The notes: generated by a model not told the origin, from the sequence alone. Positions 19,028 to 28,537 are shown, numbered from the stretch's first letter. The stretch: DNA of 64,000 bases from Rhodomicrobium lacus (GCF_003992725.1 NZ_RZNF01000002.1:372001-436000); one strand, 5' to 3'. Program-made: numbers and translations.

Positions 19028-19137
19028 GCCTGGAAATTCCGCGCCGGAGTTCGCGGCGATCGGCGTTTCCATCCAGAAATCTGTGCGGCGGCGCGCCAAA
19101 CCCCGCAGGGGCCTAAGTTTCGCCACGAACGGGCCCA

Positions 19138-19605
19138 ATGGCACAGGGGATCTCTTGTCAGGGGGCTTGTTTGTGGCTTCGCATTACGCTTCTCATTGCT
19201 TTGGCTTTCATCCCTCAGGGTTGCGCGCGGAAGGATCCCGCCGTTGACAGCCTGATCGGATCGGAGCCGCAGCGGCTTTCCTTCGGCCCGCCTCCGCAGG
19301 TGCTGCAAACTTTCATCGAGAAGATGAAGCTGTGCTGGTTTGGCGCTGGCGAGACGCTTGCCGGCTATCGCTACGAGGCTGGCGAGCGTTACCCCGGCGA
19401 AGACGCGCAAAGCCCGGAAGGCTATCCGAACGTCAAGCTGTTCGAGCCTGGCGATGGCCCGCCGCTCTTCGAGATCCAGTTCCACAAATACAACGACAAC
19501 ACGCTGATCGTGACGCGCAACTATGCGATGTCGACCGAACTCAGCACGAAGGTGAAGCGCGACATCCAGCTCTGGGCGCTTCAAGGGCGCGATTGCACAA
19601 GCTGA
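19138..19605 (+). CDS. Hypothetical secreted protein, possible lipoprotein
   Basis: A 155-residue protein of unknown function. A hydrophobic N-terminal segment (about residues 12-27) ends at QGC, a near-lipobox that lacks a good -3 residue, so lipidation at Cys29 is plausible but not certain. The mature part has two further cysteines and no motif I recognise; it reads as a small globular domain (CWFGAGETLAGYRYEAGERY, FEIQFHKYNDN). It is convergent with the downstream glutathione S-transferase. Confidence 0.6.
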   Translation: MAQGISCQGACLWLRITLLIALAFIPQGCARKDPAVDSLIGSEPQRLSFGPPPQVLQTFIEKMKLCWFGAGETLAGYRYEAGERYPGEDAQSPEGYPNVKLFEPGDGPPLFEIQFHKYNDNTLIVTRNYAMSTELSTKVKRDIQLWALQGRDCTS

Positions 19606-19703
19606 GGCGTGTCTTGTTTTGCCGCTCGCCACGGGACAGGCTGGCAAACCAGAATATCGCGATCCGATCGGAAAATTGGTCTCCACCCAAGTTTTGGGGC
19701 CTG

Positions 19704-19733
19704 CTCCAGTCAGGTCGATCAACCTGACCGGAG
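19704..19733. terminator. Symmetric hairpin between convergent genes
   Basis: CTCCAGTCAGGT pairs with ACCTGACCGGAG (12 bp with one mismatch) around a 6-nt loop. It lies between the ends of the plus-strand gene (19605) and the minus-strand GST (19758). Without U-tracts it may act as a bidirectional 3' stabiliser or a weak terminator. Confidence 0.45.
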
Positions 19734-19757
19734 TCGCGCTGTCACCGGCGCCGGGTC

Positions 19758-20411
19758 TCAAAACTCGACGTCGAGTTCCTCGAAGTCTTCCGGCTCCGCC
19801 TTCGCCGCGGCAACCCATTCTTCCATCGCGGGCCAGACCATGATCGAGCGGCAGTAATCCGCCGACACGGAATCGAGCTTGACGTCATAGGTCAGAAAGC
19901 GCGTTGCCACCGGCGCATACATCGCATCCGCAAGGGAAAGCTCCCCGAACAGATACGGGCCGCCATAGGCCGCAAGGCATTCGCGCCAGATCGCGACGAC
20001 GCGGTCGATGTCGGCCTGCGCGCCGTGGAACACCTTGAAACCGGGATAGTGCGCCTTGAGGTTCATCGGCAGCGCCGAGCGCAGATTGTAGAAGCCGGAA
20101 TGCATTTCGCCCGCGACGGAGCGGCAATGCGCGCGCTTCTTCACATCCTTGGGAAGAATTGGCGAGTTCGGCTTAAGCTCCGCGAGATATTCCGCGATGG
20201 AAAGCGTGTCCCAGATCTTGGCGCCGTCATGCGAGAGGCACGGCACGAGGAAAGACGGCGAAAGCAGCAGAAGTTCGGCCCTCATCGATGGATCATCGAT
20301 CGGCACGGCCACTTCCTCGAAATCGAGACCGGCGAGCTTGCAGAGGAGCCAGCCCCGGAGCGACCAGGAGGAGTAGTTCTTGTTGCTAATTGTAAGCTGC
20401 GCCTCCGCCAT
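19758..20411 (-). CDS. Glutathione S-transferase family protein
   Basis: A 217-residue cytosolic GST. The N-terminal thioredoxin-like domain opens with LTISNKNYSSWSLRGWLL, a signature of a proteobacterial GST subgroup in which a Ser or Tyr near residue 12 contacts glutathione. SFLVPCL supplies the cis-proline. An all-helical C-terminal domain follows. The start at 20411 is chosen over an upstream ATG (20453) because it gives the usual N-terminus. The natural substrate is unknown. It is divergent from phaZ, leaving only about 85 nt for both control regions. Confidence 0.86.
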   Translation of the reverse strand: MAEAQLTISNKNYSSWSLRGWLLCKLAGLDFEEVAVPIDDPSMRAELLLLSPSFLVPCLSHDGAKIWDTLSIAEYLAELKPNSPILPKDVKKRAHCRSVAGEMHSGFYNLRSALPMNLKAHYPGFKVFHGAQADIDRVVAIWRECLAAYGGPYLFGELSLADAMYAPVATRFLTYDVKLDSVSADYCRSIMVWPAMEEWVAAAKAEPEDFEELDVEF

Positions 20412-20495
20412 GGACCATAACCCTTGCTTGTGGTTCGAACCTTGCATCGCCATTTGGGCGTCTGTGTTGCCCGTAATTCCTGCGCCAGGTCAGAA

Positions 20496-21716
20496 ATGCT
20501 GTATCAGGCCTATCAATTCTACACGAATGCGACGGCTCCCGCGCGCAGTTTTGCGCAGTTCGGGCTCAACGCGATTGCTCCTTTCGCCGCACAGTTGAAC
20601 GGCAATGGCGGGACAATCCGGCACTATGCGGCGGCGTGCGAATTGATCTCGCGCTCCACGCTCACCCACACGCGGCCGCCTTACGGCATCAAGAGCGTCC
20701 GCGTCGACAACCGCGACGTGGCCGTGACCGAGGAGCCGCTGGCCAAAACGCCGTTCGGCACGCTGCTGCGCTTCAGGAAGGATATCGACGTTGCCCAGCC
20801 GCGCGTTCTTGTGGTCGCGCCGCTGTCGGGGCATTTCGCGACGCTCCTCAGGAACACGGTCGAGACGCTGCTTCAGGATCACGATGTGTGCATCACGGAC
20901 TGGCACAATGCACGCGACATACCCTTGTCGGCGGGTCGGTTCGGCTTCGAGGACTACATCGACCACCTGATCCAGTGGTTGCGCGTCATCGGCCCCGGCG
21001 GGCACGTGGTCGCCGTGTGCCAGCCTTGCGTGCAGGTGCTCGCCGCCGTGGCGATCATGGCGCAATCGGGCGATCCGGCGAAGCCGCGCAGCATGACGCT
21101 GATGGCGGGCCCCATCGACACCCGCATCAATCCCACCAAGGTGAACGAACTCGCAACGGAAAAGCCGATCTCCTGGTTCGAAAGCAAGCTCATTTCGCGC
21201 GTGCCCTTCCCGCACCCGGGAGCGGGGCGGCGCGTCTATCCGGGCTTCGTGCAACTCACGGCGTTCATGTCGATGAACATGGAGCGGCACCGGAAAGCAC
21301 ATCTCGATCTGTTCAAGCATCTCGCGGAAGGCGAAATCGAGAAGGCGCAGTCGATCAAGACGTTCTACGACGAATATTTTGCCGTGCTCGATCTTACGGC
21401 CGAGTTCTACCTCGAAACTGTGTCCTGGGTGTTTCAGGAAGCGCGCCTCGCGAAGGGCGAACTCACGTGGCGCGGCGAAAAAGTCGACCCTCGCGCCATC
21501 CGGCGGACGATGCTTCTTACCGTGGAAGGCGAGCGCGACGACATCTGCGCCATCGGCCAGACTGCCGCCGCGCACGATCTCTGTACCGGCCTGCGCCCGC
21601 ACATGAAGCGCCATCATCTCCAGGCGGGCGTAGGTCATTACGGCGTTTTCAGCGGGCGACGCTGGGAAAGCCAGGTCTACCCGCAAGTCAGAAACACAAT
21701 CCTCGCGATGGATTGA
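20496..21716 (+). CDS. phaZ: Intracellular polyhydroxyalkanoate depolymerase
   Basis: Degrades native intracellular PHA (for example polyhydroxybutyrate) granules. The 406-residue protein matches the PhaZ family that uses a cysteine in a lipase-like box: VCQPCVQVLAAV, with the likely nucleophile Cys178. Also present are TDWHNARDIPLSAGRFGFEDYI and the C-terminal HHLQAGVGHYGVFSGRRW, which holds the expected catalytic histidine. The start MLYQAYQ at 20496 is the family N-terminus. It matches the phasin gene at 57.8 kb, which also points to PHA storage. Confidence 0.93.
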   Translation: MLYQAYQFYTNATAPARSFAQFGLNAIAPFAAQLNGNGGTIRHYAAACELISRSTLTHTRPPYGIKSVRVDNRDVAVTEEPLAKTPFGTLLRFRKDIDVAQPRVLVVAPLSGHFATLLRNTVETLLQDHDVCITDWHNARDIPLSAGRFGFEDYIDHLIQWLRVIGPGGHVVAVCQPCVQVLAAVAIMAQSGDPAKPRSMTLMAGPIDTRINPTKVNELATEKPISWFESKLISRVPFPHPGAGRRVYPGFVQLTAFMSMNMERHRKAHLDLFKHLAEGEIEKAQSIKTFYDEYFAVLDLTAEFYLETVSWVFQEARLAKGELTWRGEKVDPRAIRRTMLLTVEGERDDICAIGQTAAAHDLCTGLRPHMKRHHLQAGVGHYGVFSGRRWESQVYPQVRNTILAMD

Positions 21717-21801
21717 GGATGTAAGCGCTCCGTTCGATGGCCTGCGCATGAACACGCCGGAAGGGCTTGCGGTCGCGCGCCAGGTTGCGCATTCTTCCCT
21801 C

Positions 21802-22017
21802 ATGACAGCTGAAAACACAGACAAGATCGAGCCCGACGAGGCCGAAATCGAACGGCGCCGCAAAGAGGCGGCGAAACGTGCGCTGGCCGAAGCGGAGGCG
21901 CGCAGACAAGCGGCGGGCGAAGTGCTGTTGCCGCGAGAAATCGGCTCGCGCAAGGGCGGCCTCGAACCGACGCGCTTCGGCGACTGGGAAAAGAAGGGGA
22001 TCGCGTCAGACTTCTGA
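21802..22017 (+). CDS. DUF1674 / SdhAF4-like succinate dehydrogenase assembly protein
   Basis: A small protein (71 residues) with a charged, coiled N-terminal helix and the C-terminal DUF1674 signature LEPTRFGDWEKKGIASDF. In eukaryotes and alphaproteobacteria this family (SDHAF4) assists assembly of the flavoprotein subunit of succinate dehydrogenase. An in-frame ATG at 21748 would add 18 residues; neither start has a clear ribosome-binding site, and the shorter form fits family length. It lies 85 nt downstream of phaZ. Confidence 0.82.
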   Translation: MTAENTDKIEPDEAEIERRRKEAAKRALAEAEARRQAAGEVLLPREIGSRKGGLEPTRFGDWEKKGIASDF

Positions 22018-22088
22018 GCGAGGTCAGGCCAGCGGCGCGGGCGAACCACTTTTTCGAAATATCTGCTTGGCCGACGGGCCGATGACGC

Positions 22089-22493
22089 CTAGCGGCTGCT
22101 GCTGGCGTGGCTTCCCAGATGCTTCAGCGGCTTGCGTCGCGTGCTGGGTTTTACCTGCCGCTGGGCTTCAAGATCGCCCGCCGCTTCCGACAGCTTCAAC
22201 TGCTCGAACGCGTCGAGCGCCTCCTGCCGCGCGCGGTCGAGGCGTTTTTCAAGCTCGGCGATGGAAGACCGGAGATTGTCGCGCCGCGTCATGGCTGCGC
22301 GCGCGAAAGTTGGGTAGGCGAAGTGGTTCACGTCTGAAATCCCAGACGTCTGTTGCTCGATCTTGATCTGCTGCTCCAGATCGTTCGCCATGCGTGCGAA
22401 GTCCGCGATCATCAACTCCAGGTCGCTGACCTGCTGTCGCTTCTCCTCGTACTCGAACCGCTGGATTTGATTGGAATTAACTGTTTCCATCAT
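22089..22493 (-). CDS. fliJ: FliJ-like flagellar export protein
   Basis: A 134-residue, almost wholly helical, charged protein predicted to form a long coiled coil (about residues 10-115). It has the FliJ-like pattern of an N-terminal helix with RFEYEEKRQQVSDLELMI, a short turn, then RRDNLRSSIAELEKRLDRARQEALDAFEQLK. FliJ is the export-gate chaperone of the flagellar type III system. In many Hyphomicrobiales fliI and fliJ lie divergent from ctrA, and the position here fits, but fliI is not adjacent. Sequence signal alone is modest. Confidence 0.65.
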   Translation of the reverse strand: MMETVNSNQIQRFEYEEKRQQVSDLELMIADFARMANDLEQQIKIEQQTSGISDVNHFAYPTFARAAMTRRDNLRSSIAELEKRLDRARQEALDAFEQLKLSEAAGDLEAQRQVKPSTRRKPLKHLGSHASSSR

Positions 22494-22960
22494 ACTCGTA
22501 CGAGGCCCCGACTCCGGTTACGCTTCACTCGATGGGCTTTAACTTCCAGTTCCAGGCCAGTTTCCCGCAAAACCATTAACCAAGCGTGAAACGTCGCCTG
22601 TTTGCAACAGCGTTCGGCTTAGTAATTCCTAAAGGAATTGGCGGTTGGATCACGTGGCGAATTGCGTCACATTATGGGTGTCGTCGATTCGTCGTTGGGG
22701 GCACTTTTATTTGCGACGAGGCGAGGGCACAACCTCAGGCAGCGTTTCTGCCGGCAAGTTTCCGATTTATTCACGATCTCGGTCATATCCTTAAGCCTGC
22801 GCGCGAAATGATGCGTGGGACACTCGTCTGCGTAGTAAGCTTAAGTTTTCTTAACCTTTCATGCGTTAATGTCGGTTCTGAAGTTAAGCTTCACGGCGCG
22901 GAAAAGACCTTGAGTCTCGCGTCATTGCGGTATACACGTGTTGCTAGCGAGGGATTCCTT
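22494..22960 (+). promoter_or_regulatory. ctrA upstream control region with TTAA boxes and GANTC sites
   Basis: 467 bp between the fliJ-like gene and ctrA, AT-richer than its surroundings. TTAA boxes, the half-sites bound by CtrA itself, occur at 22576, 22841, 22851, 22866 and 22884; the pair at 22841/22851 is spaced by 6 nt (consensus 7). GANTC sites for the cell-cycle methyltransferase CcrM lie at 22686, 22912 and 22953, the last one just before the ATG. In Caulobacter, ctrA is controlled by CcrM/GcrA and by CtrA autoregulation. The sites here suggest the same, by inference. Confidence 0.55.
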
Positions 22961-23656
22961 ATGCGGGTGCTTCTCATCGAAGACGACAGCGCAACGGCTC
23001 AGAGCATTGAGCTCATGCTGCTGTCCGAGGGTTTCAACGTCTTCCAGACAGATCTTGGAGAGGAAGGCGTCGACCTCGGAAAAATCTACGATTATGATAT
23101 AATTTTACTTGATCTGGGTCTGCCCGATATCAGCGGCTACGAGGTGTTGCGCGCGCTGCGCGTCAGCAAGATCAAGACGCCGATCCTGATCCTCTCCGGT
23201 TCGGGCGGTGTGGACGACAAGGTTCGTGGCCTCGGATTCGGCGCCGACGACTATCTGACGAAGCCGTTCCACAAGGACGAACTTGTCGCGCGCATTCACG
23301 CCATCGTGCGCCGTTCGAAAGGCCACGCACAGTCTGTCATCCAGACCGGAAGCCTCATCGTGAATCTCGACACGAAGACGGTCGAAGTCGATGGCGCTCG
23401 CGTGCACCTTACGAGCAAGGAATATCAGATGCTTGAGCTTCTGTCGCTCCGCAAGGGGACGACGCTCACGAAAGAGATGTTCCTCAATCACCTCTATGGC
23501 GGCATCGACGAGCCAGAGCTGAAGATCATCGACGTCTTCATCTGCAAGCTTCGCAAGAAGCTCGCGACGGCGAACACGGGCCAGCACTACATCGAAACCG
23601 TCTGGGGCCGCGGCTATGTGCTTCGCGACCCGAAGGAAGAGCAGGCCGCCGCGTAA
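22961..23656 (+). CDS. ctrA: Cell-cycle response regulator CtrA
   Basis: The master cell-cycle regulator of Alphaproteobacteria: an OmpR-type transcription factor that also silences the replication origin in Caulobacter. The 231-residue protein has a receiver domain with Asp51 as phospho-acceptor ([16 protein letters not shown]), the conserved [19 protein letters not shown] linker, and a winged-helix DNA-binding domain ([22 protein letters not shown]). The frame extends far upstream, but the ATG at 22961 is preceded by GAGGGA and gives the canonical [20 protein letters not shown] start. chpT lies 274 nt downstream on the opposite strand. Confidence 0.97.
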   Translation: MRVLLIEDDSATAQSIELMLLSEGFNVFQTDLGEEGVDLGKIYDYDIILLDLGLPDISGYEVLRALRVSKIKTPILILSGSGGVDDKVRGLGFGADDYLTKPFHKDELVARIHAIVRRSKGHAQSVIQTGSLIVNLDTKTVEVDGARVHLTSKEYQMLELLSLRKGTTLTKEMFLNHLYGGIDEPELKIIDVFICKLRKKLATANTGQHYIETVWGRGYVLRDPKEEQAAA

Positions 23657-23678
23657 CTCCCGCGACGTTCATCTCGCT

Positions 23679-23698
23679 GGGGGGACCCGCAACCCCCC
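23679..23698 (+). terminator. Possible 3' hairpin after ctrA
   Basis: GGGGGG and CCCCCC, separated by 8 nt, lie 23 nt after the ctrA stop. The stem is short and has no U-tract, so this is only a weak terminator candidate. Confidence 0.3.
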
Positions 23699-23930
23699 GC
23701 GTGAATCCCTTGACGTAAATTTGATCGCGTCGCGTTGAGTTTGTCGGCGTACGGGAAGCTTGGCGCGCAGCTTGGCGAGCCACCGCAAACGCCTGAAGAG
23801 CCTGTCGCGCCCTCATCGTGCGGCGACGCGAGCCTGAGTTTTAATAGCCAGGAAGTGGAAACTCGAAGCGGCTCTCCGATAAGACGCGCGGCAAAGATCG
23901 AGCGCGCACCTTGATTCCATCAAATCGCTC

Positions 23931-24584
23931 TTAGCGTGGTTCGAGCGTGAAAAGAATATCCTCGCCTTCCTTCAGCGCTGAAAGCTTGAGCGAAGCCTCC
24001 GTTGCGAGCCGCGTGGCGTAATAGGCGATGACGAGGCGATTGTCGATGGTGCGCGTGGTGTCTCCCGCGAATATCTCGGCGACACCTTCCGGCACGCGCG
24101 CGGCGCGGCCCCGGCACAGGATGATCAGCTTGAAGCGGCTGCGGCCGGCCTTCGTCTTGGACGCCGAGAGGCCCACATAATAGTCTCCGCCGGCCGGCAG
24201 CGCATTGATCGAAACGCCGAGCAACGCCATCAGCAGCCGCGCATGTTCCTTCTCGATCTCGGGAACGTTCGCCTGCCAATGGAGGCGGCGCTTGCCGTTT
24301 TCGAGATAGCGTCTGGCGACCTGTTCGATATGCGCGACAGGCACCAGCGCGCCGAGGCTCGACGAGACGCCGAACGCGAGGCGGTTGAAATCGAGCTGGG
24401 CCCATGCCGCCTTCGCGCTGTTCTGGATCAACTCAAGGGCGTAGAAACGCGTATCCTCGTCGTTTTCCTCTTCGAGGAGTTCGAGCCCGTTGTTGATCGC
24501 GCCGATCTGGCCTGCGAGGTCGTGGCATATCTTGCTCGATATCAGCGCGGCAAGGGCGGTGTCTTCGAGTCTCGAGTCGGTCAC
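23931..24584 (-). CDS. chpT: Histidine phosphotransferase ChpT
   Basis: ChpT relays phosphate from the hybrid kinase CckA to CtrA and CpdR. The 217-residue protein has the helical DHp-like domain with phospho-accepting His21 in SSKICHDLAGQIGAINNGLELLEE and a degenerate ATPase-like C-terminal domain, the ChpT layout. The start is GTG at 24584 with GGAGG at good spacing. It is convergent with ctrA, as in Brucella and other Hyphomicrobiales. It confirms that the phosphorelay, not just the regulator, is encoded here; cckA is outside the window. Confidence 0.93.
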   Translation of the reverse strand: MTDSRLEDTALAALISSKICHDLAGQIGAINNGLELLEEENDEDTRFYALELIQNSAKAAWAQLDFNRLAFGVSSSLGALVPVAHIEQVARRYLENGKRRLHWQANVPEIEKEHARLLMALLGVSINALPAGGDYYVGLSASKTKAGRSRFKLIILCRGRAARVPEGVAEIFAGDTTRTIDNRLVIAYYATRLATEASLKLSALKEGEDILFTLEPR

Positions 24585-24784
24585 GATTCATTCCTCCAGC
24601 GGAAAGCACGCAGGTTGCATTCGCAATCGCACTTGTGGCAAGAGCCGCCATGGCGCTGCCGTACAGGCACCATGATTTGGCCTTGTCCTTCAACCTCTCA
24701 TACTAAAAAAATGCGCCATACGGCACAAAGTTACGATAACGCGGGGCGAGTCTCTTGCTTCCCCTTCATCACGAAAGATACACC

Positions 24785-25627
24785 GTGAGCTTCGACGCGT
24801 CCGACATACGTGAACTCGGACTATGGGCGCTCCCTCTTGCACAGCGGGCGGGCGCCGTCATCATGGACATCTATAAGGCGAGTCCCGAGGTTCGCTACAA
24901 GGCCGACCGCTCTCCCGTTACGGACGCCGATGTCGCCTGCGAACATATAATCCTCAAGGCTCTTTCGAGGCTGGCCGGGGATATTCCGGTGGTTGCGGAA
25001 GAAGCGCTCTCGTGCGGCGCTCCACCGAGGATCGCAGATCGCTTCTTTCTCATCGATCCGGTTGACGGTACGAAAGAATTCATTCGCGCCAACGGGGAGT
25101 TCACGGTCAATATCGCGCTGGTGGAGAACCGCGCGCCCGTTTTCGGCCTCGTGTACGCTCCGGCCTTTTCGGATTGCTACGTGACGCTCGGGACTGACAG
25201 CGCGGTGCGCTTGAAGCTCGTGCCCGACCATAATCCCGAGCCGCGCCCCGCTTACGAATTCCAGCCGATTTCCGGCGAGCGGCCGCACTCGCGCGGCTTT
25301 ACGGCCATCGTCAGCCGCTCGAATCAGACGCCCGCGACGGAGAGTTTTCTCCGGCGCATCGGCGACCCGCCTTGCCTGCGCATGGGCTCTTCGCTCAAGT
25401 TCGGGGTCGTCGCGCGGGGAGATGCCGACGTCTACCCACGCTTCGCGCCGACATCCGAATGGGACATCGCGGCAGGCCATGCTCTTGTGAACGCGGCTGG
25501 CGGATGCGTTCTGACCGAAACGGGCGAACCGCTCGATTACGGCAAGATCGACCGTAATTTTGCCAATCCCTCTTTTGTCGTCTGGCGGCGACGCGACGAA
25601 GCCGAGGCGATCCTTCAGGGGGCATAG
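24785..25627 (+). CDS. cysQ: 3'(2'),5'-bisphosphate nucleotidase CysQ
   Basis: Inositol-monophosphatase-fold enzyme that hydrolyses PAP, the by-product of sulfate assimilation, to AMP. The 280-residue protein has the metal-binding motifs VAEEAL and DPVDGTKEF and the C-terminal EWDIAAGHALVNAAGG. GTG at 24785, preceded by GAAAG, is chosen over a TTG ten codons upstream. It is divergent from chpT. The family is sometimes annotated as a broader inositol phosphatase, but the length and the TDADV/GTKEFI context favour CysQ. Confidence 0.93.
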   Translation: MSFDASDIRELGLWALPLAQRAGAVIMDIYKASPEVRYKADRSPVTDADVACEHIILKALSRLAGDIPVVAEEALSCGAPPRIADRFFLIDPVDGTKEFIRANGEFTVNIALVENRAPVFGLVYAPAFSDCYVTLGTDSAVRLKLVPDHNPEPRPAYEFQPISGERPHSRGFTAIVSRSNQTPATESFLRRIGDPPCLRMGSSLKFGVVARGDADVYPRFAPTSEWDIAAGHALVNAAGGCVLTETGEPLDYGKIDRNFANPSFVVWRRRDEAEAILQGA

Positions 25628-25916
25628 GCCCACGCCGAAGCGTTCGACGTTTCCGAAACGGCGCGTGGTGCCGGATTCATCGGAGTTTCTCGCCTTCGCC
25701 TTATCCGCAAATTCTCGGACGCGGACCGATCCGGCAACCTGAGCCAAAATTCGGCCTCAAAAACACGACACCAGCGAAGATGTGCTGCGTAGGGGCGATT
25801 CTGCCTTTCGCGCTTTCCTTCGGTTGCGCCGGGCTTTGTGACGCTCCGGCTCTGCGGGTGAGCGCGGCCGATAGAGACCGCCAGCGGGTTCGCAGGCGAT
25901 GCAACCGGATTTCATC

Positions 25917-26804
25917 ATGACGCGCCACCGCAGGATTTCCCTTCTCGCATACGCCACCGTGGCCCTTCTCGGGCTTGCGGTCGCTCACGCGACCCGCGCC
26001 GAGGCTCAAGACTACCTTCCGCCGCAGCAATATCAGGGCGAACCGCCCCGCTCGCTGCGTCCGCCGCAGTCCCAGCAGCAGACGACGGCGACACAAGCGC
26101 AACCCAACGCATCGGTCCAGCAGGGCGGCGCGTATGCGGGGCAGGGCGGTGGCTCGGCGGCTCCTGCTCAGGGCAGCGCCTACACGGCCCAGAATTCCTA
26201 TGTGCCTCCATCGAACGACAATCCGGGCTATGGCCAGCCTTACAGCGCGCCGCCACAGCAGCCGACCGCTCAATGGGGCGAGCGGGTTGACGGTCCCGGC
26301 GGCCCGCCGCCAGGCGAGCGCGCCACCTATTCATCGGGCGAAATCCTTGACGCCGGACATCGCTTCTTCGGCGGCGTCTCGGAAGGACTGGCGAAAGTCG
26401 TCGAGCATGCATTCCAGCGTTATGGCCGGCCAACCGGCTATATCCTCGGAGAGGACGCAGGCGGGGCGATCGTCGCCGGCCTTCGTTACGGGGAAGGCAC
26501 GCTTCACACAAAAATGTACCCGACCCAGAAAGTCTACTGGCAGGGTCCGTCCATCGGCTACGACTTCGGCGCGGCGGGCTCGAAAACGCTAACCCTTGTC
26601 TACAACCTTACATATCCAGCGCAAATCTTCGAGCGCTTCGCCGGCGTGGACGGCTCGGCTTATCTCGTCGGCGGTGTCGGCATAACGTTTCAGCAACACG
26701 ACGATGTCATTCTCGCGCCCATTCGCGCCGGCGTGGGGTTGCGTTTGGGGGCCAATGTCGGTTATCTCAAATACACGCCATCGCCGACCTGGAACCCGTT
26801 CTAG
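25917..26804 (+). CDS. DUF1134 / EipA-family envelope protein
   Basis: A 295-residue exported protein. A Sec signal peptide (about residues 1-30, ending near AEAQ) is followed by a Gln/Pro/Ala-rich disordered stretch (about 31-130) and then the DUF1134 domain: SSGEILDAGHRFFGGVSEGLAKVVE, GYILGEDAGGAIVAGLRYGEG and LRLGANVGYLKYTP. The family includes Brucella EipA, a periplasmic protein needed for envelope integrity. ATG 25917 puts the signal peptide at the very start; an in-frame ATG at 25899 is an alternative. The long Gln/Pro linker is a local feature. Confidence 0.86.
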   Translation: MTRHRRISLLAYATVALLGLAVAHATRAEAQDYLPPQQYQGEPPRSLRPPQSQQQTTATQAQPNASVQQGGAYAGQGGGSAAPAQGSAYTAQNSYVPPSNDNPGYGQPYSAPPQQPTAQWGERVDGPGGPPPGERATYSSGEILDAGHRFFGGVSEGLAKVVEHAFQRYGRPTGYILGEDAGGAIVAGLRYGEGTLHTKMYPTQKVYWQGPSIGYDFGAAGSKTLTLVYNLTYPAQIFERFAGVDGSAYLVGGVGITFQQHDDVILAPIRAGVGLRLGANVGYLKYTPSPTWNPF

Positions 26805-26950
26805 CCTCGTGATCTGAGGAACGACGCCCGGTCTTGAGGTTTTTGCAGTATTCCGCGCGGGATAACGGCGGGCAGGGGGCAAAGGAGCGAGGCAGCGCCT
26901 CGTTCGTCGCCTGGCGCCGTTGCAGGCTGCAAGGAGGGGAGCCCAGTTTC

Positions 26951-28507
26951 ATGATCCAGGCAGTCATGCTGATCGCGCTGGGATTTCTGATCGCGAGCCT
27001 GATCGGGGTTTTGCTTGCGCCGTCACTTTGGGCGCGCGCGGCGCGCCTGTCGCGCAAGAAGCTCGAAAGCTCGCTTCCGCTCACCCTTTCGGAGATCGAA
27101 GCAGCGCAGGATCAGTTGCGCGCGTCCTATGCCGTCCGCATGCGCCGCCTCGAAACCGCGCTCGCCAGCGCGAAGCAGAAGGCCGCGAACCAGCTCGTTG
27201 ACAATAGCCGGTTGCAGATGGAGATCGCGGGACTGAAGGACCGCATCGCCGAAATAGATCTCCAGCTTTCCGAACGCCGGAACGCGGCGGCGGTTCTCGA
27301 ACAGCAGATCACGAAGCGGTTCCCCGAGCTGGATGGAGAAATCACGCGCGCCAAGATCGAGTTGCAGGAGCGCGGTTACGAGCTTCAGGATGTGACAAAC
27401 CGGCTCGTGCGCCGCGAGGAGGAACTCGACGCAGCGAAACGCGAGGCCGCCTCCTATCAGGAGGAGTTGAGCCGCCTGCGCGAGGTGCTCGAACGGAGCA
27501 GCGGCGCCGACAAGGGCGGGCGCAGGCTCCGGCGAGCCTCTCAATGGACGCTCGAAGACTACAAGGCGGAATACGACCGCCTCAATCTCGAACTCTCGAA
27601 GCTTCGCCAGCAGCTTTCTCAGCTTCAGGACCGCGACGCTCAGCAGGTCGGTGTCATCAAGGGCGAATTGCAGAAGCTCGCCGAGCTGATCATGATTTCC
27701 GCGCAACCGCGCCCCGCTCCGCAGGCGACGCAACCTGAGTTGCAGGTCCGGCGCGCTGCGATCATGTCGGAACCGCGCCGTCATGGCGCTCACGCCAGGC
27801 CGAAGCCATTACCGCAGGGACGGCCCGCCTCGCTCACGGCGCGGTTGCGGCTCAACGGCGAGGCGTCGAACGGTGTTGCGCCGTCTGTTGCCTCCAGCGC
27901 TGCGCCCCCTTCCAAGACTCCGGCTGCCCCGGTTGCGTCGGGGGCCGACGAAAACACTGCGGCCCACCCCGTTGCGAAAGGTTTGGATCATCCCGCTCTG
28001 AACGGCTCCGGGCTGCCACAGGCGGCCTCGCTGTCCGGACGCGATGAGCGTGCTCCCGGCGAAGCTGCGGCGTCCCCCCAGCCCGTCGAAACGGCCCCGC
28101 GCCCGCCGCTCGTCAGGGAAGTGACCGTGGCGGACGGGCCGAAAGGCGAGGCGGTCATGCATGCCGACCGCCCGGAGATTGCGGGCGAACACGAAAACGC
28201 GGACGCGTCCGCGCAGCCACCCACCGGCGGTCAAGGTTCTGATGCCACTTCTGGAAATGCGGAAGAGCGAAAGCACAGCAAGGGTCTATCGGGCATCGAG
28301 TTCGACGACGCGGCGCTGACGCTTGCCGCGGTCACCGCTGTCAATGGCGTCGTTCGCGCGACGAGGCGCGAAGACTCCGACTCCCCGGAAACGGAGGATA
28401 TGGAGTTCGTCGGCCCTCATTTCCGGTCTTCGGACAAGCCTGGCGGCAGAACTCTGGTGGAGCGCATGCGAGCGGCTTCGGAAGAGCCGGCCGAAGCGAA
28501 GGATTAG
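26951..28507 (+). CDS. Membrane-anchored coiled-coil protein of unknown function
   Basis: A 518-residue protein conserved, as far as I know, mainly in Hyphomicrobiales. One N-terminal membrane helix (about residues 3-25) is followed by RKKLESSLPLTLSEIEAAQDQ and a long heptad-rich coiled coil (about 45-240), then a low-complexity Ala/Pro/Glu region and an acidic tail. The start at 26951 (MIQAVMLIALGF) is supported by GGAGGGGAG 9 nt upstream; the longer frame from 26834 is not. No enzymatic motif is visible. It looks like a scaffold or tether at the inner membrane, by inference only. Confidence 0.72.
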   Translation: MIQAVMLIALGFLIASLIGVLLAPSLWARAARLSRKKLESSLPLTLSEIEAAQDQLRASYAVRMRRLETALASAKQKAANQLVDNSRLQMEIAGLKDRIAEIDLQLSERRNAAAVLEQQITKRFPELDGEITRAKIELQERGYELQDVTNRLVRREEELDAAKREAASYQEELSRLREVLERSSGADKGGRRLRRASQWTLEDYKAEYDRLNLELSKLRQQLSQLQDRDAQQVGVIKGELQKLAELIMISAQPRPAPQATQPELQVRRAAIMSEPRRHGAHARPKPLPQGRPASLTARLRLNGEASNGVAPSVASSAAPPSKTPAAPVASGADENTAAHPVAKGLDHPALNGSGLPQAASLSGRDERAPGEAAASPQPVETAPRPPLVREVTVADGPKGEAVMHADRPEIAGEHENADASAQPPTGGQGSDATSGNAEERKHSKGLSGIEFDDAALTLAAVTAVNGVVRATRREDSDSPETEDMEFVGPHFRSSDKPGGRTLVERMRAASEEPAEAKD

Positions 28508-28537
28508 AGTGGCGAACTAGCCGCTCCGGAAACGTCC

